This document shows positions 18,048-28,196 of a DNA stretch of 64,000 bases, piece after piece. The DNA is from Pseudomonas sp. PA27(2017) (GTDB lineage Bacteria > Pseudomonadota > Gammaproteobacteria > Pseudomonadales > Pseudomonadaceae). The notes under the pieces were generated by a model. It saw only the letters and a list, made by a program, of their open reading frames with translations, ran no database searches and had not been told where the DNA came from. Every line of letters starts with the position of its first letter. The first letter of the stretch is position 1. The position numbers and the translations under genes were made by a program. The stretch covers positions 186,001-250,000 of the forward strand of contig NZ_MSXW01000012.1 in assembly GCF_001945445.1 (NCBI RefSeq), in the 5' to 3' direction.

Positions 18048-18908
18048 ATGCACAACTTCAAACGCCTCTGCCTGCAGAGCCTCGGTGCTGCTGCCCTGGC
18101 CCTGGGCATGTCCGGTGCCATGGCCGCCGACAAGCCGGCCCTCAAGATCGGCTACGTGAACGGCTGGGACGACAGCGTCGCAGTCACCCATGTCGCCGGT
18201 GAAATCCTCAAGACCAAGCTCGGTTACGACGTGACCCTGCAACCGGTCGAGCCGGCCATCATGTGGCAGGGCATCGCCCGTGGCGACCTTGACGCCACCC
18301 TCTCCGCCTGGCTGCCCGCCACCCACGGCGAGTACTACGAGAAACTCAAGGACAAGGTGACCGTGCTGGGCACCAACTACGACGGCGCCAAGATCGGCCT
18401 GATCGTTCCCGAATACGTTGAAGCCAAGACCATCGCCGACCTGGAGAAATACGCCAAGGACTTCGATGGCAAGATCACCGGTATCGACGCCGGCGCCGGT
18501 GTGATGCGCCGTACCGAAGACGCGATCAAGGAATACGACCTCAAGAGCATCAAGCTGATGCCGAGTTCCGGCCCGGCCATGACCACCGCCCTGACCCGCG
18601 CCGAGAAAGCCCAGAAGCCGATCGTGGTGACCGGCTGGATCCCGCACTGGATGTTCGCGCAATGGAAACTGCGTTTCCTGGAAGACCCGAAGAACGTCTT
18701 CGGTGAAGCCGAGCACGTCGACACCGTGGCCAACCCGGGCCTGGAAGCCAAGGCACCGGAAGCGGCGGCCTTCCTGAAGAAGATTTCCTGGAGTGCCGAG
18801 GAAGTCGGTTCGGTAATGCTGTCCATCCGCGACGGCGTGAAGCCGGATGAAGCGGCCAAGCAGTGGATCGCCAAGAACCCGGATCGCGTGGCCGAGTGGC
18901 TGAAGTGA
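18048..18908 (+). CDS. Second quaternary-amine (glycine betaine-type) binding protein
   Basis: The start at 18048 gives a signal peptide ending in AMAAD; 286 residues. OpuAC-type fold: KIGYVNGWDDSVAVTHV, WQGIARGDLDATLSAWLPATHGEYY and TGWIPHWMFAQWKLRFL supply tryptophans suited to cage a trimethylammonium group. It differs clearly from the choline-type CbcX upstream, so the two probably give the single CbcVW core different ligand ranges (choline versus betaine or carnitine), as described for P. aeruginosa CbcX, CaiX and BetX. Exact ligand is inferred. Confidence 0.85.
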   Translation: MHNFKRLCLQSLGAAALALGMSGAMAADKPALKIGYVNGWDDSVAVTHVAGEILKTKLGYDVTLQPVEPAIMWQGIARGDLDATLSAWLPATHGEYYEKLKDKVTVLGTNYDGAKIGLIVPEYVEAKTIADLEKYAKDFDGKITGIDAGAGVMRRTEDAIKEYDLKSIKLMPSSGPAMTTALTRAEKAQKPIVVTGWIPHWMFAQWKLRFLEDPKNVFGEAEHVDTVANPGLEAKAPEAAAFLKKISWSAEEVGSVMLSIRDGVKPDEAAKQWIAKNPDRVAEWLK

Positions 18909-18938
18909 TCTGAGCGTTCGCTAGCGCGACGTCCCGCA

Positions 18939-18969
18939 AATGCCAGTCAGCCACCTGACTGGCATTTTT
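18939..18969 (+). terminator. Rho-independent terminator of the cbc transcript
   Basis: Perfect stem tgccagtcag/ctgactggca (18941-18950 and 18955-18964) with a 4-base loop, followed directly by TTTTT. It is 30 bases past the end of the second binding-protein gene. Confidence 0.88.
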
Positions 18970-19019
18970 CGTTCAATGCCCCTCGTGACTGCCTGCCCGA
19001 TCAAGTTTGGCTTCCCTAC

Positions 19020-19043
19020 CGTCATATATTTTTGTATATAGCG
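19020..19043. promoter_or_regulatory. ModE-like molybdate operator upstream of modA
   Basis: Two CG(N2)ATATA-type half-sites, cgtcatata (19020-19028) and tatatagcg (19035-19043), are inverted around a 6-base T-rich spacer. This is the arrangement of ModE operators (TATATA-N6-TATATA core with CG ends). It is 47 bases before the modA ATG, where a bound repressor would overlap the promoter. No modE gene is in the window. Confidence 0.65.
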
Positions 19044-19047
19044 GTAG

Positions 19048-19848
<801 letters not shown>

Positions 19849-19854
19849 AGAGCA

Positions 19855-20025
19855 TGTCGGAACCCTTTGCGGGTCGATGCCGCAAGGGGCTGCTAGGTGG
19901 CGGTAGCGGCCGTTATCCGATCCATTGTGCCGCGACCTCGCGGCGAATCGCTCAGGCACCGCCGAAATAGGCAGTCAGGCTGCAATCGTTTCGCCCCGAG
20001 GTCGGGGCTCCCACAGGTTGGCTTG
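19855..20025. repeat. Hairpin and REP sequence in the modA-modB gap
   Basis: Shortly after the modA stop is a cctttgcgg/ccgcaaggg hairpin. Further on, gccccgaggtcggggc followed by tcccacag (about 19992-20016), preceded by gcaatcgttt, is a Pseudomonas REP unit in inverse orientation. The same unit, as an inverted pair, recurs at 55443-55532. The 291-base gap between modA and modB is unusually long for this operon and is explained by this insertion. Confidence 0.65.
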
Positions 20026-20139
20026 AGTGTCTGCTCCTGCCTTTTTACAGCCCTCCATTTGCAATGCCGGAACCAGCGTCGGAAGATCGTCAGCCGGCTA
20101 TGGCACCCGTCTCACCGCCAACTTTTGAAAGGCCACCGA

Positions 20140-20823
20140 ATGCCCCTGGGCCCCAATGACTTCGCCGCCATTCTCCTCACCCTGGAGCTGGCGACCCTGA
20201 CCACCGTGCTGTTGCTGCTGGTCGGCACGCTCATCGCCTGGTGGCTGGCGCGCACAGACTCGTGGCTGAAGCGGCCGATCGGCGCCATCGTCGCCTTGCC
20301 GCTGGTGCTGCCACCAACCGTAATCGGCTTCTACCTGCTGATCAGCATGGGGCCCAACGGTTTCTTCGGCCAGCTGACCCAGGCGCTCGGCCTGGGCACC
20401 CTGACCTTCACCTTCGCCGGGCTTTTGATCGGCTCGGTGTTCTATTCCCTGCCGTTCGTGGTGCAGCCGCTGCAGAACGCCTTCGAGGCCATGGGCAGTG
20501 CCCCGCTCGAGGCTGCCGCCACGCTGCGCGCCGGGCCCTGGGATACCTTCTTCAGCGTGGTACTGCCGCTGGCCAGACCGGGTTTTCTCACCGCGGCGAT
20601 TCTCGGCTTCGCCCACACCGTCGGCGAGTTCGGCGTGGTGCTGATGATTGGCGGCAACATCCCCGGCAAGACCCAGGTGGCTTCGGTACAGATCTACAAC
20701 CATGTGGAAACCATGGAGTACGCCCAGGCCCACTGGCTGGCCGGCGGGATGGTAGCGTTCTCGTTTCTGGTGCTGCTGGCGCTCTACTCCAGCAACCGCC
20801 GCGCGCAGAAGGCCTGGACATGA
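20140..20823 (+). CDS. modB: Molybdate ABC transporter permease ModB
   Basis: The start at 20140 ([22 protein letters not shown]) gives 227 residues, the family length; the open frame upstream passes through the REP sequence. Five to six membrane helices. EAA loop at [30 protein letters not shown]. The stop overlaps the modC start (ATGA). Confidence 0.93.
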   Translation: MPLGPNDFAAILLTLELATLTTVLLLLVGTLIAWWLARTDSWLKRPIGAIVALPLVLPPTVIGFYLLISMGPNGFFGQLTQALGLGTLTFTFAGLLIGSVFYSLPFVVQPLQNAFEAMGSAPLEAAATLRAGPWDTFFSVVLPLARPGFLTAAILGFAHTVGEFGVVLMIGGNIPGKTQVASVQIYNHVETMEYAQAHWLAGGMVAFSFLVLLALYSSNRRAQKAWT

Positions 20824-21914
20824 ACGACCTGCAGATCCACGCCCGCTTCGCCCTCAGCCATCCTGGCTTCACCCTGGACGTCGACCTGCAACTGCCCGGC
20901 CGCGGCGTCAGCGCGCTGTTCGGGCCCTCCGGCTCGGGCAAGACCACGGTACTGCGCTGTGTTGCCGGGCTGGAGCGATCTGGCAGCGGTTACCTGAAGG
21001 TCAACGGCGAAACCTGGCAGGACAGCGACAATGGCATCTGGCTGCCGGCCCACCAGCGCCCGGTTGGCTACGTGTTCCAGGACGCCAACCTGTTTCCCCA
21101 CCTTTCGGTGCGGCGCAACCTGGAGTTCGGTTTCAGGCGCATCGCCAAAACCGCGCGCCGCGTGCCCTTCGAGCAAGCGGTCGAGCTACTCGGCATCAGC
21201 CACTTGCTCGAACGCCTGCCCGATCGCCTCTCCGGCGGTGAGCGCCAGCGCGTCGGCATGGCTCGCGCCCTGCTCACCAGCCCGCGCCTGCTGCTGATGG
21301 ACGAGCCCCTGGCAGCGCTGGATCTCAAGCGCAAGGGCGAGGTGCTGCCCTATCTGGAGCGTCTGCACGACGAGCTCGACATTCCGATTCTCTACGTCAG
21401 CCACGCGCCGGATGAGGTAGCACGCCTCGCCGATCATCTGGTAGTGCTCGACGAAGGCAGCATCACGGCCAGCGGGACGCTCAAGGAAACCCTGATCCGC
21501 AATGATCTGCCATTCATCTTCGAGGACGAGGCAGAAGCGGTGATCGACGGGCTGGTCGCCCACCATGATGGCCACTATGGGCTGCTCGGCATCGACCTGG
21601 CCGGCACCACGGCAAGCCTGCGGCTGGCGCACGCGCCGCTGCCAGCGGGGCGGTCGGTGCGCATCAAGATAAAGGCCCGCGACGTCAGCCTGAGCCTCGA
21701 GCAGGCACGCGACAGCAGCGTACTGAATCTGCTCCCGGTGACGGTGCAGCGCTGGTTCGATCTGCCCAACCCGGCGCACCGTCTAGTGGAACTGCAGCTG
21801 GGCGAACAGCGCATCATCGCGCGCATCACCCGCTATTCGTTCGATCAGTTGAGCATCCAGGCCGGCCAGGCCTTGTGGGCACAGGTGAAGTCGGTGTCGC
21901 TGCTGGCGTCATAG
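20820..21914 (+). CDS. modC: Molybdate ABC transporter ATP-binding protein ModC
   Basis: 364 residues. Walker A GPSGSGKT at 35-42, Q-loop in [10 protein letters not shown], signature LSGGERQR, Walker [13 protein letters not shown], and a C-terminal Mop/TOBE molybdate-binding domain (about 290-364, [11 protein letters not shown]). Couples ATP hydrolysis to molybdate import through ModB. It overlaps modB by four bases. Confidence 0.93.
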   Translation: MNDLQIHARFALSHPGFTLDVDLQLPGRGVSALFGPSGSGKTTVLRCVAGLERSGSGYLKVNGETWQDSDNGIWLPAHQRPVGYVFQDANLFPHLSVRRNLEFGFRRIAKTARRVPFEQAVELLGISHLLERLPDRLSGGERQRVGMARALLTSPRLLLMDEPLAALDLKRKGEVLPYLERLHDELDIPILYVSHAPDEVARLADHLVVLDEGSITASGTLKETLIRNDLPFIFEDEAEAVIDGLVAHHDGHYGLLGIDLAGTTASLRLAHAPLPAGRSVRIKIKARDVSLSLEQARDSSVLNLLPVTVQRWFDLPNPAHRLVELQLGEQRIIARITRYSFDQLSIQAGQALWAQVKSVSLLAS

Positions 21915-21939
21915 CGCGCGCCAGAGCAACCCACCGTGG

Positions 21940-22020
21940 GAGCGGGCGGGGACGCCTGGTCCATGCCCGCGAAGCGATTTCGCGCATGCCGCCCCCAGGG
22001 AGTCGCTACCATCGCGTCCC
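21940..22020. repeat. REP-type palindrome after modC
   Basis: GTGGGAGCGGGC at 21943 onward and GCCCGCGAA at about 21965 repeat the REP pattern seen at 3172-3206, here with a longer loop. It lies between the convergent modC and the minus-strand sigma-54 activator gene. No other feature is seen in this 179-base gap. Confidence 0.6.
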
Positions 22021-22093
22021 GGGTGGGTGGAGCGACGTCAAACCAAGAATTGGCGATAACCGCGAGTCCAAGCACCGCGTAGCCCAACAGGCA

Positions 22094-23032
22094 TCAACCT
22101 CCAAGCCGACGCTCGGCCTGTCGCAACACGTCGCGCAGCGCTGCCAGTTGATTCGCGTCGCCAGCCTCAAGCAGCTGCTCGAACGCCTGCTCGATCCGCT
22201 TGAGCGGTGGCGTGGCCGGCAGGTTGAGGTGCCGCGCCTCGATCTGCTCGGCTCCGCACACCAGCAGGGCAAAGTGCACCACGTTTTCCAACTCCCGCGT
22301 GTTGCCCGGCCAGTCATGCCGTTCCAGCACCTTCTGGGCAGCATGGCTGATGTTCGGCAACGGCAGGCGCAAGCGCTGGGTGTAAATACCCAGGAAATAC
22401 TCGGCCAGGGGCAACACATCGCCGACCCGCTCACGCAGTGGCGGCAGTTCCAGATGGCCGTCACTGAGGTAATGGGCCAGACGCTCGTCGAACTTGCCGG
22501 CCTCGACCGCCCGCCACAGGTCGATGCTGGTCGCCGCGACCAGCCGCACATCCACGGGTGTCGGCGCCGATGCGCCGGCGCGCCAGGCCTCGCCGGTTTC
22601 CAGCACGCCCAGCAACTGCGCCTGCAACGCCAGGGGTAGGTCGGCGATCTCGTCCAGATACAGGGTGCCGCCATTGGCCGAGCCCAACCAGCCGGCGCGG
22701 CTGCTCGGCGCACCTTGATGGGCACCCGCGGTGTAGCCGAACAACTCGGCCTCGCCATGGTTGGGACTCAGGCCGCTGCAACTCAGGGCCACGAACAGGC
22801 CGGGGCGCTCACTGGAGCGATGAATATGGCGGGCCAACAGCTCCTTGCCGGTACCGGTTTCACCCTCGATCAGGATCGGCACTGGCAAGCCGGCGAGGCG
22901 CTCGACCTCCTCACGCAGCTTCCGGGTACGCGGGTCGATGAATACCAGCGCCTTGGCACGAATGCTCAGCGGGCTCTTGTCGGCGTCGGGAAAAATCAGC
23001 AGCGACGGGTCAGCTGCCGTAGACGGGCTCAT
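22094..23032 (-). CDS. Degenerate sigma-54 activator-like AAA+ protein
   Basis: The ATG at 23032 has GGAGAG 6 bases upstream; an earlier TTG is less likely. 312 residues, a stand-alone AAA+ domain. Walker A GETGTGKE (57-64) and Walker B GGTLYLDEI (121-129) are intact. The loop that normally reads GAFTGA is GAHQGA (103-108), so contact with sigma-54 holoenzyme is doubtful. No N-terminal sensor is present, and the C-terminus lacks a clear Fis-type HTH. It is near sulfate uptake genes and may be related to SfnR-like regulators of sulfur use; that link is inferred from position. Confidence 0.75.
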   Translation of the reverse strand: MSPSTAADPSLLIFPDADKSPLSIRAKALVFIDPRTRKLREEVERLAGLPVPILIEGETGTGKELLARHIHRSSERPGLFVALSCSGLSPNHGEAELFGYTAGAHQGAPSSRAGWLGSANGGTLYLDEIADLPLALQAQLLGVLETGEAWRAGASAPTPVDVRLVAATSIDLWRAVEAGKFDERLAHYLSDGHLELPPLRERVGDVLPLAEYFLGIYTQRLRLPLPNISHAAQKVLERHDWPGNTRELENVVHFALLVCGAEQIEARHLNLPATPPLKRIEQAFEQLLEAGDANQLAALRDVLRQAERRLGG

Positions 23033-23084
23033 ACATGACTCTCCATGACGGTCAGGCCGCAAAAGGCCAGGCAGCGGCTACCGA

Positions 23085-23666
23085 TCAGGCACGCAGGCGC
23101 AACTGCTGTTCGATGCGGCTCTGTAGGCGGAACAGGTAAGCGAAACCCTGATCCCAACGCTGGTGACCGGATTTCACGTTGATGTGCCCGGCACCGCTTA
23201 GAATGGCGACTTCACTGCCCCAATCCCGGGCCAGTTCGATGGCACGTGCGGCGCTGGCGGCCGAGTCGTTGTCGGAGCCCACCAACTGGCTGGGAAATGG
23301 CAGCGCCTGGCGTGCGATCGGCGCGAAGTTGCGCAGGGCCTCCGGGCAGTTGGGGCGCTCCACGTCGGCCGGCGCCACCAGCAGCGCGCCGCGCACGCGG
23401 CGTATGGATTCCGTCGACGCTTGAGCAGCCCAGCGGGCGACGGTGACGCAACCCAGGCTGTGGGCGATCAGGATCGCCGGGCGCGGATCGGCAGCGATCT
23501 GCCGTTCCAGCGCAGCGATCCAGTCCTGTTGGCGTGGCGCCAGCCAGTCCAGCTGCTCGACCCGCGCACTATTGGGCAGGCTGCGTTGCCAGTGGCTCTG
23601 CCAATGGTCATCACCCGAGCCCTGCCAGCCAGGGACGATCAGGTAGCGAACCGCTTCACTGCGCAT
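23085..23666 (-). CDS. RBBP9/YdeN-family alpha/beta hydrolase
   Basis: 193 residues. The N-terminal YLIVPGWQGSGDDHWQSHWQ block is diagnostic of this small serine hydrolase family; the nucleophile elbow is AHSLG, and the acid and base are in VGSDND and GAGHIN. Cytoplasmic; substrate unknown. It lies 52 bases upstream of the sigma-54 activator-like gene on the same strand and is probably co-transcribed with it. Confidence 0.85.
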   Translation of the reverse strand: MRSEAVRYLIVPGWQGSGDDHWQSHWQRSLPNSARVEQLDWLAPRQQDWIAALERQIAADPRPAILIAHSLGCVTVARWAAQASTESIRRVRGALLVAPADVERPNCPEALRNFAPIARQALPFPSQLVGSDNDSAASAARAIELARDWGSEVAILSGAGHINVKSGHQRWDQGFAYLFRLQSRIEQQLRLRA

Positions 23667-23726
23667 AGAGCGCCCTCCGTATCTACATGACTTGCAGTGT
23701 ACGAGGGCAAAATCCGATGTAAAAAG

Positions 23727-23840
23727 AATAAGAACTTATTTGCTTATTCCCTAATACGGCTCGTCGACTGATAGAAGCAAAACACTCGCATATTCTTAAA
23801 AGATATATAAATGTTCTTAAACAGTATTTTTAAGAATATT
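23727..23840. promoter_or_regulatory. AT-rich promoter region with nested palindromes (sulfur operon)
   Basis: Perfect 12-base inverted repeats atattcttaaaa (23790-23801) and ttttaagaatat (23828-23839) flank 26 bases that hold a third ttcttaaa copy (23814-23821) and a TATATAA box (23804-23810). Upstream, aataag-aa-cttatt (23727-23740) is a second perfect palindrome, followed by cttattccctaata, which resembles CysB-type half-sites. The region separates the minus-strand hydrolase from the yezD-sbp-cys genes, so it is likely their sulfur-responsive control region. Which protein binds is inferred. Confidence 0.55.
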
Positions 23841-23918
23841 TCTAGCTGCTTAGTATCCGCTCCACGCCCCGCCACCGACAGCCGTCGCACCACGATTCGA
23901 GGGCAAGGAGCCAAAACC

Positions 23919-24101
23919 ATGACCGCCACGCTTCGCAATCTGGAAGGCCAGGATGACGCCACCATCTTGCGCGAGATCCAAAGCGCCCTGAACGGCCTCA
24001 AGTTCGGCTCGGTTGAAATCACCGTGCACAACGGCCAGGTGGTGCAGATCGAGCGCAAGGAAAAATTCCGCCTCCAGCAGCCCGGCAGCAAGAACGCCTG
24101 A
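23919..24101 (+). CDS. YezD-like small protein (DUF2292)
   Basis: 60 residues from the ATG at 23919, with AAGGAG 8 bases upstream; a longer frame would begin inside the palindromic promoter. The LREIQSALNGLKFGSVEITVHNGQVVQIERKEK segment is the DUF2292 fold. Homologues lie directly upstream of sbp in Pseudomonas and next to sulfate uptake genes in other bacteria, so a role in sulfur assimilation is likely, biochemistry unknown. Confidence 0.85.
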   Translation: MTATLRNLEGQDDATILREIQSALNGLKFGSVEITVHNGQVVQIERKEKFRLQQPGSKNA

Positions 24102-24251
24102 GCGCCTGAGCGCCTTTCGCCAACCCGACCACGGGCAGCCAACCATGAACCGCTACCAGTACTGCCGATGTAACCCGCGAATGCCGGCCTAGAGAGCAGA
24201 CATCGCCTCGCCAGACACACAACACCGAATTCAGTATTTAGGAGCATCACC

Positions 24252-25253
24252 ATGTCCATCCGCCGTTTCGCACTCGCTGCACTCGCCAGCGCCCTGGTTG
24301 CCGGCCCGGTAGCGGCCCAGACCCTGCTCAACGTGTCCTACGACCCGACCCGTGAGCTGTACGTGGAATTCAACAAGGCCTTCAACAAGCACTGGCAGGA
24401 ACAGGGCAACGAGCCGCTGACCATCCAGCAGTCCCACGGTGGTTCGGGCAAGCAGGCTCGCGCGGTGATCGACGGCCTGCAGGCCGACGTGGTGACCCTG
24501 GCGCTGTCCGGTGACATCGACGCGATCAACCTCAACCAGCCACTGATCGACAAGGACTGGCAGAAGCGCCTGGCCGACAACAGCACGCCGTACACCTCGA
24601 CCATCGTGTTCCTGGTGCGCAAGGGCAACCCGAAAGGCATCAAGGACTGGGATGATCTGGTCAAGGATGGCGTCGAGATCATCACCCCGAATCCGAAAAC
24701 CTCCGGTGGTGCCCGCTGGAACTTCCTCGCCGCCTGGGCGTACGCCAAGAAGAAGTACGGCAGCGACGAAAAGGCCCTGGAATACGTGACCGAGCTGTAC
24801 CGCCATGCACCGGTGCTTGACACTGGCGCCCGCGGCGCGACCATCAGCTTCGTACAGCGTGGCCTGGGCGACGTGCTGCTGGCCTGGGAGAACGAGGCCT
24901 ACCTGTCGCTCGCCGAAGAAGGCGGTGACCAACTGGAGATCGTCACGCCGTCGCTGTCCATCCTCGCCGAGCCACCCGTGGCCGTCGTCGACAAGAACGT
25001 CGACCGCAAAGGCACCCGCAAGGCGGCCGAGGCCTACCTGCAATACCTGTACAGCGAAGAAGGCCAGCGCATCGCCGCGAAGAACTTCTACCGCCCGCGT
25101 GACGCCAAGGTGGCGGCCGAATTCAAGGATCAGTTCAAGAGCCTGGAGCTGGTCACCATCGACAAGGACTTCGGCGGCTGGGCCAAAGCTCAACCCAAGT
25201 ACTTCGATGATGGTGGTGTGTTCGATGACATTTTCAAGAAGATCAACCAGTAA
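24252..25253 (+). CDS. sbp: Sulfate-binding periplasmic protein
   Basis: 333 residues with a signal peptide ending [50 protein letters not shown] and the [19 protein letters not shown] block are sulfate-binding protein signatures (ligand held by main-chain amides and Ser/Trp). It delivers sulfate or thiosulfate to CysTWA. A hairpin with a T-rich tail follows the stop, which should make this message more abundant than the permease genes. Confidence 0.94.
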   Translation: MSIRRFALAALASALVAGPVAAQTLLNVSYDPTRELYVEFNKAFNKHWQEQGNEPLTIQQSHGGSGKQARAVIDGLQADVVTLALSGDIDAINLNQPLIDKDWQKRLADNSTPYTSTIVFLVRKGNPKGIKDWDDLVKDGVEIITPNPKTSGGARWNFLAAWAYAKKKYGSDEKALEYVTELYRHAPVLDTGARGATISFVQRGLGDVLLAWENEAYLSLAEEGGDQLEIVTPSLSILAEPPVAVVDKNVDRKGTRKAAEAYLQYLYSEEGQRIAAKNFYRPRDAKVAAEFKDQFKSLELVTIDKDFGGWAKAQPKYFDDGGVFDDIFKKINQ

Positions 25254-25271
25254 GTTCAGCTGATCGATCTG

Positions 25272-25306
25272 GCCCGCCATTGCGCAACTCAATGGCGGGC
25301 TTTGTT
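25272..25306 (+). terminator. Attenuating terminator between sbp and cysT
   Basis: Perfect 10-base stem gcccgccatt/aatggcgggc (25272-25281 and 25291-25300) followed by TTTGTTG. It sits 18 bases past sbp in a same-strand gap of 78 bases, so partial termination that lets some reading into cysTWA is the simplest interpretation. Confidence 0.75.
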
Positions 25307-25331
25307 GTGGACCTGATCAAAAGGACTCTCC

Positions 25332-26144
25332 ATGTCTCGTCGAACTTCCTCGGTCATACCCGGCTTCGGGCTGACTCTGGGCTTCACGCTTACCTACCTG
25401 GCGCTGATCGTGCTGATCCCGCTGGGTGCGATGTTCCTGTTTTCCATGCAGCTGTCCGCCGAACAGTGGTGGAGCCTGCTCAATAACCGCCAGCTGCAGT
25501 TCTCTCTGAAGCTGTCGTTCGGCACTGCCCTGGCCGCCGCGCTGCTCAATGGCATTCTCGGCACCATCATCGCCTGGGTGCTGGTGCGCTACACCTTTCC
25601 CGGCCGACGCCTGATCGACGCCATGGTCGACATGCCGTTCGCCCTGCCCACTGCCGTGGCCGGCATCGCCCTCACCGCGCTGTACGCGCCAAATGGCCTG
25701 ATCGGCTCGCTGTTCCCGTTCAAGATCGCCTACACACCGCTGGGTATCACCCTGGCCTTGGTGTTCGTCACCCTGCCGTTCGTGGTGCGCACCCTGCAGC
25801 CGGTGCTGGCCGACATCCCCAAGGAAGTCGAGGAAGCCGCTGCGTGTCTGGGCGCCAAGCCGTTGCAGATATTCCGCCATGTGCTGCTGCCCAGCCTGCT
25901 GCCGGCCTGGCTGACCGGTTTTGCCCTGGCCTTCGCCCGCGGCGTGGGTGAGTACGGCTCGGTGGTGTTCATCGCTGGCAACATTCCTCTGAAGACCGAG
26001 ATTCTGCCGCTGCTGATCGTCTCCAAGCTGGATCAGTACGACTACCCGGGCGCCACCGCCATCGGCGTGATCATGCTGGTGGTCTCGTTCATCCTGCTGC
26101 TGCTGATCAACATTCTGCAGCGCCGCATCCAGCCGCAACTCTGA
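25332..26144 (+). CDS. cysT: Sulfate/thiosulfate ABC transporter permease CysT
   Basis: 270 residues, six membrane segments. [16 protein letters not shown] and the EAA loop [23 protein letters not shown] (about 158-180) match CysT. Inner membrane partner of CysW. The stop is 10 bases before cysW. Confidence 0.94.
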   Translation: MSRRTSSVIPGFGLTLGFTLTYLALIVLIPLGAMFLFSMQLSAEQWWSLLNNRQLQFSLKLSFGTALAAALLNGILGTIIAWVLVRYTFPGRRLIDAMVDMPFALPTAVAGIALTALYAPNGLIGSLFPFKIAYTPLGITLALVFVTLPFVVRTLQPVLADIPKEVEEAAACLGAKPLQIFRHVLLPSLLPAWLTGFALAFARGVGEYGSVVFIAGNIPLKTEILPLLIVSKLDQYDYPGATAIGVIMLVVSFILLLLINILQRRIQPQL

Positions 26145-26154
26145 GGAGCCCGTC

Positions 26155-27015
26155 ATGAGCCTTGCAACCCTTGGCAAGAACGCGGCGCGCCCAGCGAGCC
26201 GCTCCCCCGGCGCCATCGCCCTGATCGTCGTGGCCTGGGCGGTATTCGCGGTGATCCTGCTGCTGCCGCTGTACATCGTGCTGACCCAGGGCCTGAGCCG
26301 CGGCCTGGAATTCTTCTGGGAGGCGATCCGCGAGCCGGATGCCATCTCCGCGCTCAAGCTGACCCTGCTGGCCACCGCCATTTCGGTACCGCTGAATCTG
26401 GTGTTCGGCGTCGCTGCCGCCTGGGCGGTGACCAAGTTCGAGTTTCGCGGCAAGAGCATCCTGGTCACTCTGATCGACATGCCCTTCTCGGTGTCGCCAG
26501 TGGTCGCCGGCCTGATCTACGTGCTGCTGTTCGGTGCGCAGAGCAAGCTCGCGCCGTACCTGCAGGACCATAACCTGCAGATCATCTACGCCGTACCGGG
26601 CATCGTGCTGGCGACCATCTTCGTGACCTTCCCTTTCGTCGCCCGCGAGCTGATCCCGCTGATGGAAGAACAGGGCACCACCGAAGAGGAAGCCGCGCGC
26701 CTGCTCGGCGCCAATGGCTGGCAGATGTTCTGGCATGTCACGCTGCCTAACGTAAAATGGGCGCTGGTTTACGGTGTGGTGCTATGCACCGCCCGGGCGA
26801 TGGGCGAGTTCGGGGCGGTGTCGGTGGTGTCCGGCCACATCCGCGGTTACACCAACACGCTGCCGCTGCATATCGAGATTCTCTACAACGAATACAACAT
26901 CGTCGCTGCGTTCAGCGTCGCCATCCTGCTGCTGGTGATGGCCCTGATCGTCCTGCTGCTGCGCCAATGGAGCGAAGCGCGGCTTAGCCGCCAGCTCAAG
27001 GCCAACGACGACTGA
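26155..27015 (+). CDS. cysW: Sulfate/thiosulfate ABC transporter permease CysW
   Basis: 286 residues, six membrane segments. [20 protein letters not shown] and the EAA loop [27 protein letters not shown] are the CysW signatures. GGAG precedes the ATG. It is 61 bases upstream of cysA. Confidence 0.94.
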   Translation: MSLATLGKNAARPASRSPGAIALIVVAWAVFAVILLLPLYIVLTQGLSRGLEFFWEAIREPDAISALKLTLLATAISVPLNLVFGVAAAWAVTKFEFRGKSILVTLIDMPFSVSPVVAGLIYVLLFGAQSKLAPYLQDHNLQIIYAVPGIVLATIFVTFPFVARELIPLMEEQGTTEEEAARLLGANGWQMFWHVTLPNVKWALVYGVVLCTARAMGEFGAVSVVSGHIRGYTNTLPLHIEILYNEYNIVAAFSVAILLLVMALIVLLLRQWSEARLSRQLKANDD

Positions 27016-27076
27016 AACCCTTTTCGCCGGCGCCGCGCCCCTGCGCGAACCGGCCAGACCGACACAGGTGTATCCC

Positions 27077-28069
27077 ATGAGTATCGAAGTCAGCGGCATC
27101 AACAAACACTTTGGCCAGTTCAAGGCGCTCAACGACATCAACCTCAACATCCAGAGCGGCGAGCTGGTCGCCCTGCTCGGCCCGTCCGGCTGCGGCAAGA
27201 CCACCCTGCTGCGCATCATCGCCGGCCTGGAAACCCCTGACAGCGGCAACATCGTGTTCCACGGTGAAGACGTTTCCGAGCATGACGTGCGTGATCGCAA
27301 GGTTGGCTTCGTGTTCCAGCACTACGCCTTGTTCCGCCACATGACGGTGTTCGACAACGTCGCCTTCGGCCTGCGCATGAAGCCCAAGGGCGAGCGCCCG
27401 AACGAGAGCACCATCAAGAAGAAGGTCCACGATCTGCTCGGCCTGGTGCAGCTCGACTGGCTGGCCGACCGCTACCCGGAGCAGCTCTCCGGTGGTCAGC
27501 GCCAGCGTATCGCCCTGGCCCGAGCCCTGGCGGTCGAGCCCAAGGTGCTGCTACTCGACGAACCCTTCGGCGCCCTCGACGCCAAGGTGCGCAAGGAGCT
27601 GCGGCGCTGGCTGGCGCGCCTGCACGAAGAGGTGCACCTGACCAGCGTGTTCGTGACCCACGACCAGGAAGAAGCCATGGAAGTGGCCGACCGCATCGTG
27701 GTGATGAACAAGGGCGTGGTCGAGCAGATCGGCTCGCCGGCCGAAGTCTACGAAAAGCCGGCCAGCGACTTCGTCTACCACTTCCTCGGTGACGCCAATC
27801 GTCTGTACGTCGGTGACGACCACCACGTGCTGTTCCGCCCCCACGAAGTGAGCCTGTCCAGCGAGGCGCTGGAAGGCCATCAGGCCGGCGAAGTACGTGA
27901 TATTCGCCTGCTCGGCGCCATCACTCGCATCACCCTGAAGGTCGAGGGACAGGACGAGCTGATCGAAGCAGAAGTAGCCAAGGACCACCTCAGCCTGGAC
28001 AACCTTGCCCGTGGCACCACCCTGTACTTCAAGCCCAAGGGCGGCAAGCCGGTAAGCATCGCTAGCTAA
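27077..28069 (+). CDS. cysA: Sulfate/thiosulfate ABC transporter ATP-binding protein CysA
   Basis: 330 residues from the ATG at 27077; a GTG three codons earlier is less likely. Walker [10 protein letters not shown] (35-43), signature LSGGQRQR, Walker [13 protein letters not shown]. The C-terminal regulatory segment (about 240-330, [12 protein letters not shown]) is shorter than in E. coli CysA (365) but usual for Pseudomonas. Last gene of the sulfate operon. The following gap to 28196 holds an imperfect GC-rich hairpin without a T-run. Confidence 0.94.
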   Translation: MSIEVSGINKHFGQFKALNDINLNIQSGELVALLGPSGCGKTTLLRIIAGLETPDSGNIVFHGEDVSEHDVRDRKVGFVFQHYALFRHMTVFDNVAFGLRMKPKGERPNESTIKKKVHDLLGLVQLDWLADRYPEQLSGGQRQRIALARALAVEPKVLLLDEPFGALDAKVRKELRRWLARLHEEVHLTSVFVTHDQEEAMEVADRIVVMNKGVVEQIGSPAEVYEKPASDFVYHFLGDANRLYVGDDHHVLFRPHEVSLSSEALEGHQAGEVRDIRLLGAITRITLKVEGQDELIEAEVAKDHLSLDNLARGTTLYFKPKGGKPVSIAS

Positions 28070-28196
28070 GCGATCCGTGGGCGCCCGCACCTGATGCGGG
28101 GCGCCTGCGGCCAATCCCACGGCTGATCGGCGGAAGCCGCAAGTTCGGGCAAATGCAGTATCCTGCGCATCGTTCTAGACGACTGCCAGAACTGCC

